Source: CAYOWQ01 sp964407695
GTDB taxonomy: Bacteria; Planctomycetota; Phycisphaerae; Phycisphaerales; SM1A02
NCBI GenBank assembly: GCA_964407695.1
Contig: CAYOWQ010000003.1
Location: 186,001 to 250,000 of the forward strand
Length of the DNA: 64,000 bases
Direction: 5' to 3'
Part shown: positions 1 through 8,195 of the stretch, one piece after another
Numbering within the stretch: position 1 is the stretch's first letter
Layout: each line of letters starts with the position of its first letter
The notes under the pieces: generated by a model
What the model was told of the DNA's origin: nothing
The model's database searches: none
What the model saw: only the letters and a program-made list of their open reading frames with translations
Translations under genes and position numbers: made by a program

Positions 1-387
1 TCCGAGCCGGGCGAAGGATCGAGCGATTCGCCGAAGCAGGATCGATTCATCGCGGTAAATCGTGTGGCAGCCGGAGAGATCCATCAGCAATCCGTCGGGC
101 GGATCAAGCGCCACGATCGGGGCGATTCGCAGCGACCAGCGCGCGAGGGCTTCGAGCGCCCTGGCGTCCGCGGCCGGATCGTGAGGTTCGACGATGAGTT
201 CGGGAGTCGCTACCAGCGCCCGGGCATGGGCGATGGTCATGCCCGGCAAGACGCCGGCGACCGCACAGCGCCTGCAGCATGCTTCGACCACTTCGCGGCC
301 ATGATCAAACCGCTTGAGGATGAGGCATGGTTGCCGGGGCCGGGACTTTCGGCGCCGGCGCGCGGTGGAATGAGCGCCCGGCGGCAC
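1..387 (-). CDS. imuB: ImuB-like Y-family DNA polymerase homologue, N-terminal part (runs off left edge)
   Basis: The reading frame is open on the minus strand from a GTG at 387 to the window edge. It encodes the first about 129 residues of a Y-family (DinB/UmuC-like) polymerase fold, with the landmarks GVLPGMTIAHARAL, LARWSLRIAPIVAL and GLLMDLSGCHTIY. In the family the last of these precedes the palm region; here the usual catalytic carboxylate positions look changed (LMDLSGC), as in ImuB proteins, which act as non-catalytic adaptors in translesion synthesis with ImuA and DnaE2. It follows imuA by a few bases (imuA stop at 392), so the two are co-transcribed. The start is uncertain: no ATG lies in this frame near the junction, so GTG is inferred. 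DnaE2 would be expected further left, outside the window. Confidence 0.8.
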   Translation of the reverse strand, partial: MPPGAHSTARRRRKSRPRQPCLILKRFDHGREVVEACCRRCAVAGVLPGMTIAHARALVATPELIVEPHDPAADARALEALARWSLRIAPIVALDPPDGLLMDLSGCHTIYRDESILLRRIARSFARLG

Positions 388-391
388 GCCA

Positions 392-1189
392 TCACCCCGC
401 TTCGCGGATGGCGATATGGGGAGCCGCCGCATCAGCCGATCGGTCGACCAGCCTGGGAGCCATATCGAGAGAACCCGTCGCACGATTCCACTCCAGAATG
501 AAGTGCGGTGGAGCATCCGGTGCCGGAAGGCGCCGCACTCCTTTGCGGCGAAGACACGTCACTTCCCACTGCGCCTGCCCATGGGGCGAAGGCCGAGGCG
601 AAACCATCCAGCGCGTGGCAGCGCAGGAGAGCATGGCGAGGTCGCTTCCCGGACGAGCCAGCAGGGTCAGGGCCCGGCTGGATTGGGCGGCAATCTGAAG
701 CCGGCGGGATTGAGCAAGGTCGAGGTTGTGGCTGTCGGCGATGACGGCCTCGGCAGCCCGGCTGCGCAGCGCGACATCAATCGCCCAGATCCGCGATGCC
801 GGATCGGGGGCATCCACAAAGATGGAGCGATCAAGAAGGCCCCATCGATTCGGCCCATCGGAAGAGGAAGTCAGCGCGTGGTACGAAGGCCACACGTGGC
901 GCCCGATCCACAACACAAGGCCCGCCCCGGCAATCGCCCGCCGGGCGAGATGAACCAGCAGAAGGAGGGGGGGTGCCCAGAACGGATCGGAACGCTCGGA
1001 ATCAGGACGTTCCCGGCTGAACCATTCATGCACGACCCCGCGGTCCATGGTCAGCGGGTCGTTTGGCTGGCCCCACCCGGTGGCGACAGCATCCGCCCGG
1101 TCGGAGGGTGGGCCGCATTCGATCGAGCGAATCCGTTCGGCAAGGCGGTTTAGATCGGGGCATTGGGGAGCGGGAGACAAAGCACTCAT
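392..1189 (-). CDS. imuA: ImuA-like (RecA-related) SOS mutagenesis protein
   Basis: A 265-residue protein with the ImuA layout: an N-terminal helix (LNRLAERIRSIE), the entry segment MDRGVVHEWF, a RecA-like core strand LVLWIGR near residue 95 and AVIADSHNLDLAQSRRLQIAA near 150. There is no Walker A GxxxxGK, which is usual for ImuA. ImuA bridges RecA and the ImuB/DnaE2 translesion polymerase during SOS mutagenesis. The gene is followed within 5 bp by imuB and is preceded by a promoter overlapping a 10-bp inverted repeat (1218-1258), which fits damage-inducible control. The name rests on the pairing with imuB and overall pattern rather than one diagnostic motif. Confidence 0.75.
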   Translation of the reverse strand: MSALSPAPQCPDLNRLAERIRSIECGPPSDRADAVATGWGQPNDPLTMDRGVVHEWFSRERPDSERSDPFWAPPLLLLVHLARRAIAGAGLVLWIGRHVWPSYHALTSSSDGPNRWGLLDRSIFVDAPDPASRIWAIDVALRSRAAEAVIADSHNLDLAQSRRLQIAAQSSRALTLLARPGSDLAMLSCAATRWMVSPRPSPHGQAQWEVTCLRRKGVRRLPAPDAPPHFILEWNRATGSLDMAPRLVDRSADAAAPHIAIREAG

Positions 1190-1217
1190 GACAGAACCTG
1201 AGGGGGGTATCCGCCAT

Positions 1218-1258
1218 AAGATAGGTTATTGTTTGGTAACCGTCAATATACCAAACAA
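1218..1258 (-). promoter_or_regulatory. imuA promoter overlapping a perfect 10-bp inverted-repeat operator
   Basis: On the minus strand a sigma70-like promoter reads TTGACG (1246-1241), 17-bp spacer, TATCTT (1223-1218), about 30 bp before the imuA start. The -35 box lies inside the inverted repeat TTGTTTGGTA - 10 bp - TACCAAACAA (1229-1258 on the plus strand). A repressor bound here would block polymerase. Because imuAB cassettes are LexA-controlled in many bacteria, this is a candidate LexA-type box for this lineage; the half-site recurs at 52488. Confidence 0.6.
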
Positions 1259-1307
1259 ATAATTCTTTCTCGATTCCTCCGGCGCTCTTGAAATTCACAC
1301 TCCGCGA

Positions 1308-2036
1308 TCAATTTCCGCCGAAAAGATCGCCGACCCCGGAGTTGTTGATTCCCAATGGCGCGACCAGATCAGGCGACTCGTTTCGGGGTGAATTGACCCG
1401 GGTCGACACCGGGTGCATCGTCAGGACCCCATCGGCCGCGGGCTTGAGCAGATCGCTCACCGCCGAGGCATCCGTCACGTTAGGGTCGATCCAGCGATCG
1501 AGATCCTCCGGCTCAAGAATGACCGGCATTCGATCATGAATCGACGCCATCGCGGCGTTGGCATCGGTGGTCAGGATCGTGAACGAAAGCACCCAGTCGT
1601 CGGATTCTGAGGGCCGCCACGACTCGAAAAGCCCGGCCAGCGCCAACGGATCGCCATCGGCCCGAAAGATGTAGTAGGGCTGCTTGGCGGCACCATTGGC
1701 GGCGTCCTTCGGGGCCTTCCATTCAAAAAACCCGCTTGCGGGCACGACGCATCGGCGCCGCTTGAATGCGCTGCGAAACGCAGGCTTCGACGCCGCGGAA
1801 TCCGATCGAGCGTTAATCAGCCGATTGCCAATCGCGGCATCCTTCGCCCACGACGGAATCAGACCCCAGCGCATCAGTGTCAGTTCGCGGCCGGGCGAAG
1901 CCGAACCGAGTCGCACAATCGGGCTCATCTGGGTGGGGGCGACGTTATAGCGAAGCGAGTATTCCGGGATCAGCGACAGGCGAAAAAACGCCGCCAGCAC
2001 GTCCGGAGGAGTTGTCAGAGCGTAGCGGCCGCACAT
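1308..2036 (-). CDS. yedK: SRAP-domain protein (YedK/HMCES family), abasic-site DNA-protein crosslinker
   Basis: A 242-residue protein starting MCGRY. Cys2 becomes the N-terminal catalytic residue after Met removal, which is why I choose the ATG at 2036 rather than the upstream in-frame ATG at 2057. Other family landmarks are RYNVAPTQ (Asn31), MRWGLIPSW, NARSD, ASGFFEWK (Glu near 105) and HPVSTRVN (His near 208). SRAP proteins form a thiazolidine link with abasic sites in single-stranded DNA and so shield them. The gene lies next to imuAB, giving a small DNA-damage cluster, but it sits upstream of the imuA promoter and is transcribed separately. Length is normal for the family. Confidence 0.93.
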   Translation of the reverse strand: MCGRYALTTPPDVLAAFFRLSLIPEYSLRYNVAPTQMSPIVRLGSASPGRELTLMRWGLIPSWAKDAAIGNRLINARSDSAASKPAFRSAFKRRRCVVPASGFFEWKAPKDAANGAAKQPYYIFRADGDPLALAGLFESWRPSESDDWVLSFTILTTDANAAMASIHDRMPVILEPEDLDRWIDPNVTDASAVSDLLKPAADGVLTMHPVSTRVNSPRNESPDLVAPLGINNSGVGDLFGGN

Positions 2037-2051
2037 GTCAGACCACGGAAA

Positions 2052-2123
2052 AGCCACCCATGGGATTCGAACCCACGACCTGCGCTTTACGAAAGCGCTG
2101 CTCTACCACTGAGCTAGGGTGGC
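2052..2123 (-). tRNA. tRNA-Thr (anticodon CGT)
   Basis: The minus strand folds as a cloverleaf: acceptor GCCACCC/GGGTGGC, D arm with AGCTCAGTGGTAGAG, anticodon stem GCGCT/AGCGC around loop TTCGTAA giving anticodon CGT (threonine, ACG codons), and a T arm containing GGTTCGAATCC. No CCA is encoded. The base after the acceptor stem is T; bacterial tRNA-Thr usually has A at this position. Confidence 0.95.
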
Positions 2124-2194
2124 GACGGACGCGAAGGGTAGCACTGGCTGCCAAGGGAAGCAATCAAACGGGCGATGCGGCCGCGTCCACAACC

Positions 2195-3487
2195 TCAGGA
2201 CAGGCTCGACAACCCCTTGGCGAACCGCCAGACATCGAGGAAGCGGTTGTAGAGCGGCGTGGGCGCTACGCGGATGATGTTTGGTTCGCGAAAATCGGCG
2301 ACCACACCGATCGATTCCAAAGACTTGAACCGCTCCCGCGGGCGATCGTGGATCAGGAGGGAAAGCTGACACCCGCGTTCGCCGGAGCCGGTCGGCGTGA
2401 TCACCTCGCACCACCGGGGTGAGAACTCCCGAAGGAGAAACTCGAGATAGCCGGTCAGGACTCTCGACTTGGCGCGAAGCGCACTCATGCCGTAGCGATC
2501 GAAGATCTCCAGCGAAGCGCGAAGCGGCGCCATCGCCAGGATGGGGGGGTTGGAAATCTGCCAGCCATCGGCGCCGGGGCGGGGAATGAACTCCGGCTCA
2601 AGGTGCATGCGGAAGCGAGTCTTGGGGTCATTGCCCCACCAGCCGGCAAACCGCGGAATCGACCGATCATGTCCGTGTCGTTCGTGTACGAAACATCCCG
2701 CGATCGCCCCCGGGCCGGCGTTGAGATACTTGTACGAGCACCAGCAGGCGAAATCGACGCCCCAGTCGTGGAGATGCATCTCGAGGTTGCCGGCGGCATG
2801 CGCCAAGTCGAAGCCGACGATGCACCCGGCCTTCCGGCCCATGTTCGTGATCGACGGCATATCCAGCGCCTGGCCGGTGAGAAAGTTGACCCCTCCGAGC
2901 ATGATCAGGGCGATCGACGAGCCGTGTTGCGCCAGCAAGGCTTCGAGATCCTCCGTTCGCAACACGTGCTCGCCTTCTCGCGGCGCGATGGTCAGCAGTG
3001 AGTCGGCCGGGTTCAATCCTCGCGACAACAGATGCGACTTGACCGCATACGTGTCGGAAGGAAATGCAGGTTCCTCGATCAGAATTCGAAATCGATCGAC
3101 CGTAGGCCTGAAGAAGCTCATCATCATCAGGTGAAGGTTCACCGTCAGTGAGTTCATCATGACCACTTCGCCGGGTCGGGCGCCGACGAGACGCGCCCCG
3201 GTCTCGCGGAACACCTCGTGATAGTCGTACCAGGGTGTCTTGCCGTGAAAGTGACCTTCGACGGCGAGGTCGCGCCAGTCGTTCAACTCCTGCTCGACGA
3301 TGGCCCGGGCGCCTCGCGGCTGCAGACCAAGGGAATTGCCGCAGAAGTAGGCAAGTTCCTCGCCGCGCGGGTTGCAAGGGATCAGGAATTCGTCGCGGGC
3401 GTCCCGAATCGGATCGATGGTGTCCAGATGACGGGCATAAGACTCATCGGCTTGGAACGCAGCCACATTGACGTTGGCGAGGGTCAT
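2195..3487 (-). CDS. kynU: Kynureninase
   Basis: 430 residues, PLP fold type I, splitting kynurenine (or 3-hydroxykynurenine) to anthranilate (or 3-hydroxyanthranilate) and alanine. Visible landmarks: LAYFCGNSLGLQP near residue 50, the PLP phosphate segment MMNSLTVNLHLMM, VGFDLAHAAGN (the Asp that pairs with the pyridine nitrogen), and the Schiff-base lysine in CSYKYLNAGPG near residue 250, followed by GWWGN. Length is typical. Its start overlaps the stop of the upstream ACMSD-like gene by 4 bp (ATGA), so the two are translationally coupled and probably act in one tryptophan catabolic route. No dioxygenase or formamidase for the rest of the pathway is in view. Confidence 0.95.
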   Translation of the reverse strand: MTLANVNVAAFQADESYARHLDTIDPIRDARDEFLIPCNPRGEELAYFCGNSLGLQPRGARAIVEQELNDWRDLAVEGHFHGKTPWYDYHEVFRETGARLVGARPGEVVMMNSLTVNLHLMMMSFFRPTVDRFRILIEEPAFPSDTYAVKSHLLSRGLNPADSLLTIAPREGEHVLRTEDLEALLAQHGSSIALIMLGGVNFLTGQALDMPSITNMGRKAGCIVGFDLAHAAGNLEMHLHDWGVDFACWCSYKYLNAGPGAIAGCFVHERHGHDRSIPRFAGWWGNDPKTRFRMHLEPEFIPRPGADGWQISNPPILAMAPLRASLEIFDRYGMSALRAKSRVLTGYLEFLLREFSPRWCEVITPTGSGERGCQLSLLIHDRPRERFKSLESIGVVADFREPNIIRVAPTPLYNRFLDVWRFAKGLSSLS

Positions 3488-4539
3488 GACGAGGTCGCGA
3501 TCCTATCCGACCGTTGTCGAGGTAAGGAATTCAGATCGAGCCGGAGGAATTCCGCAGCCGTTTCCGCCAGGAGTCGGCGCCGATCGTGGGGCGTGAGATC
3601 CGACATCGATTCAATCAGAGCGCCGGGAACGTGCTCGCCCAGCGGGAACGGATAGTCGGACCCAAGGGCGATGCGATCGGCCCCGAACCGGCGCAGAAGA
3701 AACCGCAGGGTATCGGCGTCGTGCACCAGCGAGTCGAGATAGAAACGGGAGAGGTATTCCGATGGCGGTGTGGGATTGTCGACGGCGCAGAGGTCCGGCC
3801 GCTCACGAAATCCATGTTCAATGCGGCCCAGCGTGAACGGAAATGAACCGCCGCCGTGGGCGAAACACACTCGAAGCGTTGGAAACCGTTCGAAGACGCC
3901 GGCGAAGATCATGCTGCAGATTGCCAGCGACGTCTCCGCCGGCATGCCCACCAGCCACGGCAACCAGTACTTCGGCATTCGCTCCCGGCCCATCATGTCC
4001 CACGGGTGAACGAATACGGCGGCCCCCAGTGACTCAGCTGCCGCGAAGACGTCGTGCAGGGGTGAATCACCGAGGTTCCAATACGCATCCGCGCCGTTGA
4101 CATGCGACCCGATCTGAATGCCGGCAAGACCGAGGTCCTTGATGCAGCGTTCGAGTTCGGTGATGGCCAGATCCGGTGCTTGGAGAGGAATCGTGCCCAA
4201 TCCAACAAATCGGCCCGGGTAGCGCTTCACCACGTCGGCGAGGTGATCGTTCAGGATTCGGGAGAGATCAAGCGCGTGCGTCGGCTGGGCCCAATAGGAG
4301 AACATCACCGGCACGGTACTGAGCACCTGGATCGCGACACCGCAGGCGTCGCATTCGCGCAGGCGAATCGAAGGGTCCCAGCAATTTGACTCGATCTCCC
4401 GAAAGAACTGGTTATCGATCATCATTCTCGCCCGGCACGGCGCATGATGATCCAGCCGGATCCACCCGCCATAGCCATAACGTTCCGCAAGGTCCGGCCA
4501 TGTTTCGGGAAGGATGTGGGTGTGAAGATCGATCTTCAT
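3484..4539 (-). CDS. Amidohydrolase, 2-amino-3-carboxymuconate-6-semialdehyde decarboxylase (ACMSD) like
   Basis: About 351 residues in the amidohydrolase_2 family. It opens with the metal-binding HTH motif (MKIDLHTHILPE) and continues with the ACMSD-type segments VQVLSTVPVMF-like (here AIQVLSTVPVMF), GLGTIPLQ, IQIGSHVNG, VFVHPWDMMG, CFAHGGGSFP and ALGSDYPFPLG, which supply His/Asp metal ligands. ACMSD decarboxylates the ring-opened product of 3-hydroxyanthranilate, diverting the kynurenine pathway from quinolinate. I choose the ATG at 4539 (MKIDLHTH); a GTG at 4566 overlapping the upstream stop is possible. Coupling to kynU supports the role. A related muconate-type decarboxylase substrate cannot be excluded. 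Confidence 0.88.
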   Translation of the reverse strand: MKIDLHTHILPETWPDLAERYGYGGWIRLDHHAPCRARMMIDNQFFREIESNCWDPSIRLRECDACGVAIQVLSTVPVMFSYWAQPTHALDLSRILNDHLADVVKRYPGRFVGLGTIPLQAPDLAITELERCIKDLGLAGIQIGSHVNGADAYWNLGDSPLHDVFAAAESLGAAVFVHPWDMMGRERMPKYWLPWLVGMPAETSLAICSMIFAGVFERFPTLRVCFAHGGGSFPFTLGRIEHGFRERPDLCAVDNPTPPSEYLSRFYLDSLVHDADTLRFLLRRFGADRIALGSDYPFPLGEHVPGALIESMSDLTPHDRRRLLAETAAEFLRLDLNSLPRQRSDRIATSS

Positions 4540-4562
4540 GACGAGGACCGCATGATACTGGG

Positions 4563-5855
4563 TCACAATCGCATGAGTTGAAACGCCGCCCAGGCTACCA
4601 GTCGCTGCCAGAGTGTGCGATTCGACATGGCCTCAAGTGTGACTTCCTCGCACTCGGCGAGCATGGCTTCAAACCGGTTCACCAACTGGCCTGCAACCGA
4701 GGGGTCGATGAGCGCTGCCTTGATCTCCAGATTCCGGAATTCCGACCAATAATCGAGGTTGAACGAACCGACCATACTGAAGATGCCGTCCATCACCGCG
4801 GTCTTGGCGTGCAGAACGCCGTTCTTCAGCTTGAAAATCCGAACTCCCCGTTTCAAGAGAAGCGGGTAGACATGGTGAGCCGCCCAGGCCACAAGTGGAA
4901 CATCCGAGCGCCCGGCCGTGATGATGCGGACATCGAGTCCTCGCCGGGCTGCGCGATTGAGTGATCGAATCAGTTTCTTCGGCGGGACGAAGTAGGGGGT
5001 GGTGATCCAGCAGTAGCGTAATGTTCTTCGCACGGCCAACCGAAGCGCTCTCTGAATCTCTCGCTTCTCCATCCGGCCGTCGGATTCAAGAAGCTGGACA
5101 TACGTGCTTCCGGCGCGGTCACACTGGAGGGCCCTGCGCGGACCAACAAGATTCATATCGGAAAGGGCGTATCGCTGGATGCGGACAAAGTCGGCCACGC
5201 ATGGTCCCGCCAGGCGGAGATGACAGTCACGGAAATATCCGTTGCCCCATCGACTTCCCGCGTAATCCTCAGTGAGATTCATGCCGCCACAGAACGCGAC
5301 GGTGTCGTCGACCGTGATGATCTTGCGATGGTCGCGCCGAAAGATGGCCCGATTCCAGCCGATCGGGTTGTAGATCACAACCCTGGCCCCGACGTCCCGA
5401 AGCGGATGCAGAACAGCCTCTGTCATTCCGCTGGATCCGACGGCGTCGATCACCAGGATGACTTCGCATCCTCGTGTCGCCGCGGCGACAAGGAGGTCGA
5501 TCGTTCGCCGCCCGACCCGATCGGGGGCGATGGTGTAGACCTCCACCCAGACGCGCCGTGAGGCATGCTCGACTGCGTTCCAGATCGCCTCCAGCGCATC
5601 ATCACCGGACCAGAAGATGTCAACCTTGTTTCCTTCCGATGCGTCGCGAAAGCGCAGCATCATGCCAGCGGTTCGTGCCCATTGTTCGGCGATCCTTTCG
5701 GTGGGCCAATCCTTCTCCGCAGGTTGCGGGTCGTCCATGACTCGACGTCGAAGATCGCGCAACCAGGCTCGAAGTCGAGCAACGGAATGGCCGCCGATCG
5801 ACTCGTGGTCATGTTTCGGCGATTGCCGGATCTTTACATTGCCCGAATCTTGCAT
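4563..5855 (-). CDS. Phospholipase D superfamily protein, cardiolipin synthase-like
   Basis: 430 residues with two PLD (HKD) half-motifs: HRKIITVDD around residue 195 and HAKTAVMDG around residue 340, each followed by the expected GG/GS-N segment (CGGMNLTEDY; VGSFNLDYWSEFRN). Bacterial cardiolipin synthases have this two-motif layout but normally begin with two membrane helices. None is obvious here, so it resembles the ClsB/YbhO type. The gene ends near the start of the ACMSD-like gene and is divergent from the dockerin gene at 5925. An in-frame ATG at 5738 is an alternative start. Confidence 0.82.
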   Translation of the reverse strand: MQDSGNVKIRQSPKHDHESIGGHSVARLRAWLRDLRRRVMDDPQPAEKDWPTERIAEQWARTAGMMLRFRDASEGNKVDIFWSGDDALEAIWNAVEHASRRVWVEVYTIAPDRVGRRTIDLLVAAATRGCEVILVIDAVGSSGMTEAVLHPLRDVGARVVIYNPIGWNRAIFRRDHRKIITVDDTVAFCGGMNLTEDYAGSRWGNGYFRDCHLRLAGPCVADFVRIQRYALSDMNLVGPRRALQCDRAGSTYVQLLESDGRMEKREIQRALRLAVRRTLRYCWITTPYFVPPKKLIRSLNRAARRGLDVRIITAGRSDVPLVAWAAHHVYPLLLKRGVRIFKLKNGVLHAKTAVMDGIFSMVGSFNLDYWSEFRNLEIKAALIDPSVAGQLVNRFEAMLAECEEVTLEAMSNRTLWQRLVAWAAFQLMRL

Positions 5856-5924
5856 GCGAAATTGAATGACTCCTCGAAGGCGTGTGCTATAGTCGATTCA
5901 TCACGACTTGTCGAAGGAGAATCG

Positions 5925-6746
5925 ATGTTACGGACTTCGATTGCTGCGATTGCAGTGGTTTCGGTTGCTTCTTTTCCTGTTTCCGGCGCCTCTCCATGCC
6001 TTGCTGACCTGACCGGCGATGGGATGGTTGATGGTGCGGACCTCGGCCTCCTGCTTGGCGACTGGGGCCGGTGCGCCGGCTGCAGCGGCGATCTCAACGC
6101 CGATGGAACCGTGGACGGTGCCGACCTTGGGCTCCTGCTTGGAACCTGGGGCGAAATTGCCTTCGAATTCGGCGAGTCCTATCGCAATGCGGAAGCATGG
6201 CAGATCGGCCTCGAAATGCTTTCGGGCGACGAGCTCGCCCTCGCATCCGAAGACTACAACCGAATCGTGACCGACCTTGACGCGATCCGAACGATGGAGA
6301 CGTCGCTGGCAAATCAATTCCATTCGATGGCCTGGGCACCGAATCAAATACTTGCCGCCGTCAAGAACGGCGTGCCGATCGATGAATTCACCTGCCTGAA
6401 TGATTATTTCGGTCTGGTCTCGCAGCAGTTTCTGTTTCAGAGCGGCGGGGCCAAGTGGTACACGCTTACCTTTGCATCGAAGTTCAACGCGGAGGCGATG
6501 TCGTCGATCTATGCAGCGCTCGCGGAGGTCACGATTGCCGAACCCAATGGGCTCATTGGCGGCCAGAATTTCTGGACGCCGGTTGACAACGGCGACGGAA
6601 CGTGGACGTGGACGATTGACGATGGATTTCTCGATTGCTTCGACGGCTGCGATTGCCACAAGGTGTACACGTTCGAGACAGACGGCAAGGGCGGGGCGAA
6701 GCTGGTGAACTTCCAGCAGTTCGGTCAGTCGTGGTGCGACTTCTGA
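5925..6746 (+). CDS. Secreted protein with N-terminal dockerin-like repeats and a C-terminal domain of unknown function
   Basis: 273 residues. The ATG at 5925 is chosen because AAGGAGA lies just upstream and the protein then opens with a clear signal peptide (LRTSIAAIAVVSVASFPVSG). Two EF-hand-like dockerin repeats follow at once, each with DG-x-VDGADLGLLLG. The remaining about 190 residues contain Trp, Phe and two Cys pairs near the end (LDCFDGCDCHKV) and match no family I recognise. In relatives in this window the dockerin repeats are C-terminal, so the N-terminal position is unusual. Its 3' end overlaps the convergent gene at 6725 by 22 bp. An extended -10 (TGCTATAGT) lies about 30 bp upstream. 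Confidence 0.75.
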   Translation: MLRTSIAAIAVVSVASFPVSGASPCLADLTGDGMVDGADLGLLLGDWGRCAGCSGDLNADGTVDGADLGLLLGTWGEIAFEFGESYRNAEAWQIGLEMLSGDELALASEDYNRIVTDLDAIRTMETSLANQFHSMAWAPNQILAAVKNGVPIDEFTCLNDYFGLVSQQFLFQSGGAKWYTLTFASKFNAEAMSSIYAALAEVTIAEPNGLIGGQNFWTPVDNGDGTWTWTIDDGFLDCFDGCDCHKVYTFETDGKGGAKLVNFQQFGQSWCDF

Positions 6747-6907
6747 TCGTTCCCGGCTTCCCGTTCGCTTTTCGAAGCGCGATAGAACAGGATCGCTGCG
6801 CCCACGGCAAGCACGATGGTGAAGGCGATCCCCACGAAGAGCAGCACCACCTCGGGTTCGGTCTGGATGGTAAAGGTTGGAGGCGGTGAAACGGGTGGGG
6901 TTGCCAT
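6725..6907 (-). CDS. Small single-pass membrane protein
   Basis: 60 residues with a proline-rich N-terminus, one transmembrane helix (VVLLFVGIAFTIVLAVGAAIL, roughly residues 20-41) and a charged cytoplasmic tail (YRASKSEREAGNDQKSHHD). Its ATG shares one base with the TGA of ygfZ (TGATG), so it is translated as the second gene of that operon. Function unknown. Real rather than spurious because of the coupling and clean membrane-protein pattern. Confidence 0.6.
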   Translation of the reverse strand: MATPPVSPPPTFTIQTEPEVVLLFVGIAFTIVLAVGAAILFYRASKSEREAGNDQKSHHD

Positions 6908-8139
6908 CAGTGTTCACCGCGCGAATCGCCGCGACGAGGAAGAGTTCTCAAGGGGCCGATGGTGGCCCGCACCTGTCGGCCTTCAGCATTGACCAGCACA
7001 TCAGTATCAGTCACGGCCGCCGCGGTGCGAACCATGGCGAAAGCAATGGGCTTGGCGCCGAGCATCGGGCTGATGGTGCTGCTCGTGACGACACCGACCT
7101 GAGGCCCCATCCCCTCCGGAGAGATTGAGAACACCTGAGATTCCGCGACTGGAAGGACATCATCCTTGAAACTCAATCCGACCAGCACCTGCTTGGGCTG
7201 GCCAAGACTCTCCATTCGTGCCACAACCTCCTGGCCGAGGTAACAACCTTTGGTAAAGCTCACCCTCTCCCGGAGGATGCCGGTTTCATGCGGCAGGTTG
7301 GTGACGCCAAAGTCGACATTGAACAGCGGGGTGCCGGCTTCGATTCGCGCGGTGTTGTAGGCGAGCCAGCCCGCGGCTCGAACCCGCTTCTTGCCGATCG
7401 ATTGCCCAAGGAAACGCGTCCACATTGCCTCGGCATGGGTTCGCTGCACGAAGAGGATGAATCCGGGTTCGCCTGTCGAATCCCATCGCGCGACCGTCAG
7501 AGTCATGTCATCCAGATTCCCGCTCGCGCAGGTTCCCGGAGCAAGACGGCCAATGGCCGGAATTGTGCCGGACAAGAGCGCAAGGGCCGAGGGACCATGC
7601 AGTTCAAACCGCGAGATCTCGGCAGTGGCAGACTCGATCTCGACATCCTCGGAGAACAGGAAGGTCTGCAAGGATTCCACAGTGCGTTCTGCGGCGTGAA
7701 CATCGACGTCCGCCAGCATTGAGTCGCCACACTCCACCAGGAGAAGGTCGGATTCGATTCTGCCCTTTCGATTCAGCCAGAACGATGCCCGCACATCGCC
7801 CGGCTTGGTCCCCTTGAGTTCCTGCGTCACCATGCGGTTCAGGAACGGGATTCGGTCTTTGCCGCGAATGCGCAATGTTCCGCGATGCGGGCAATCCATC
7901 AGCGCAGCATTTTGACGGATGGCCGCATATTCCGCCTCAAAAGCCCCGTACGACCCCACGATTTCGCAGATTGTCTCGGTATCTGCCTCAGCTGGACCGT
8001 ACGGCAGATACTCGACCTGGGGCGCCTGTGCTCGCGTGCCGGTCGACGCGCCGGGGCGCACGGCATCGGGTGTCGGATTGGAGGGCGTTGCCTGTGCGGC
8101 AAATTCATGAAGGTGACGAATCGGGGAAGCAAAGCGCAT
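6907..8139 (-). CDS. ygfZ: YgfZ/GcvT-like folate-binding protein
   Basis: 410 residues of the aminomethyltransferase fold. The YgfZ signature K-G-C-Y-x-G-Q-E is present (SFTKGCYLGQEVVARM, near residue 315), with the GcvT-like segments RGTLRIRGKDRIPFLNRMVTQ and ARIEAGTPLFNVDF. YgfZ proteins bind tetrahydrofolate and help assemble or repair iron-sulfur clusters, for example in the tRNA thiolase MiaB. The N-terminus carries about 45 extra residues, partly low in complexity. It is divergent from hemL with a 56-bp gap. A true glycine-cleavage T protein is less likely because of the KGCYLGQE signature. Confidence 0.88.
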   Translation of the reverse strand: MRFASPIRHLHEFAAQATPSNPTPDAVRPGASTGTRAQAPQVEYLPYGPAEADTETICEIVGSYGAFEAEYAAIRQNAALMDCPHRGTLRIRGKDRIPFLNRMVTQELKGTKPGDVRASFWLNRKGRIESDLLLVECGDSMLADVDVHAAERTVESLQTFLFSEDVEIESATAEISRFELHGPSALALLSGTIPAIGRLAPGTCASGNLDDMTLTVARWDSTGEPGFILFVQRTHAEAMWTRFLGQSIGKKRVRAAGWLAYNTARIEAGTPLFNVDFGVTNLPHETGILRERVSFTKGCYLGQEVVARMESLGQPKQVLVGLSFKDDVLPVAESQVFSISPEGMGPQVGVVTSSTISPMLGAKPIAFAMVRTAAAVTDTDVLVNAEGRQVRATIGPLRTLPRRGDSRGEH

Positions 8140-8195
8140 GGGTGTGGTTGTCGTAAGATCGATGATAGGAGACCGACCCCGCCGAAGATTGACCG

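Noticed and set aside
5928..6917. 329-codon minus-strand frame opposite the dockerin gene
   Set aside because: The plus strand has a Shine-Dalgarno, signal peptide and dockerin repeats, so this is a shadow.
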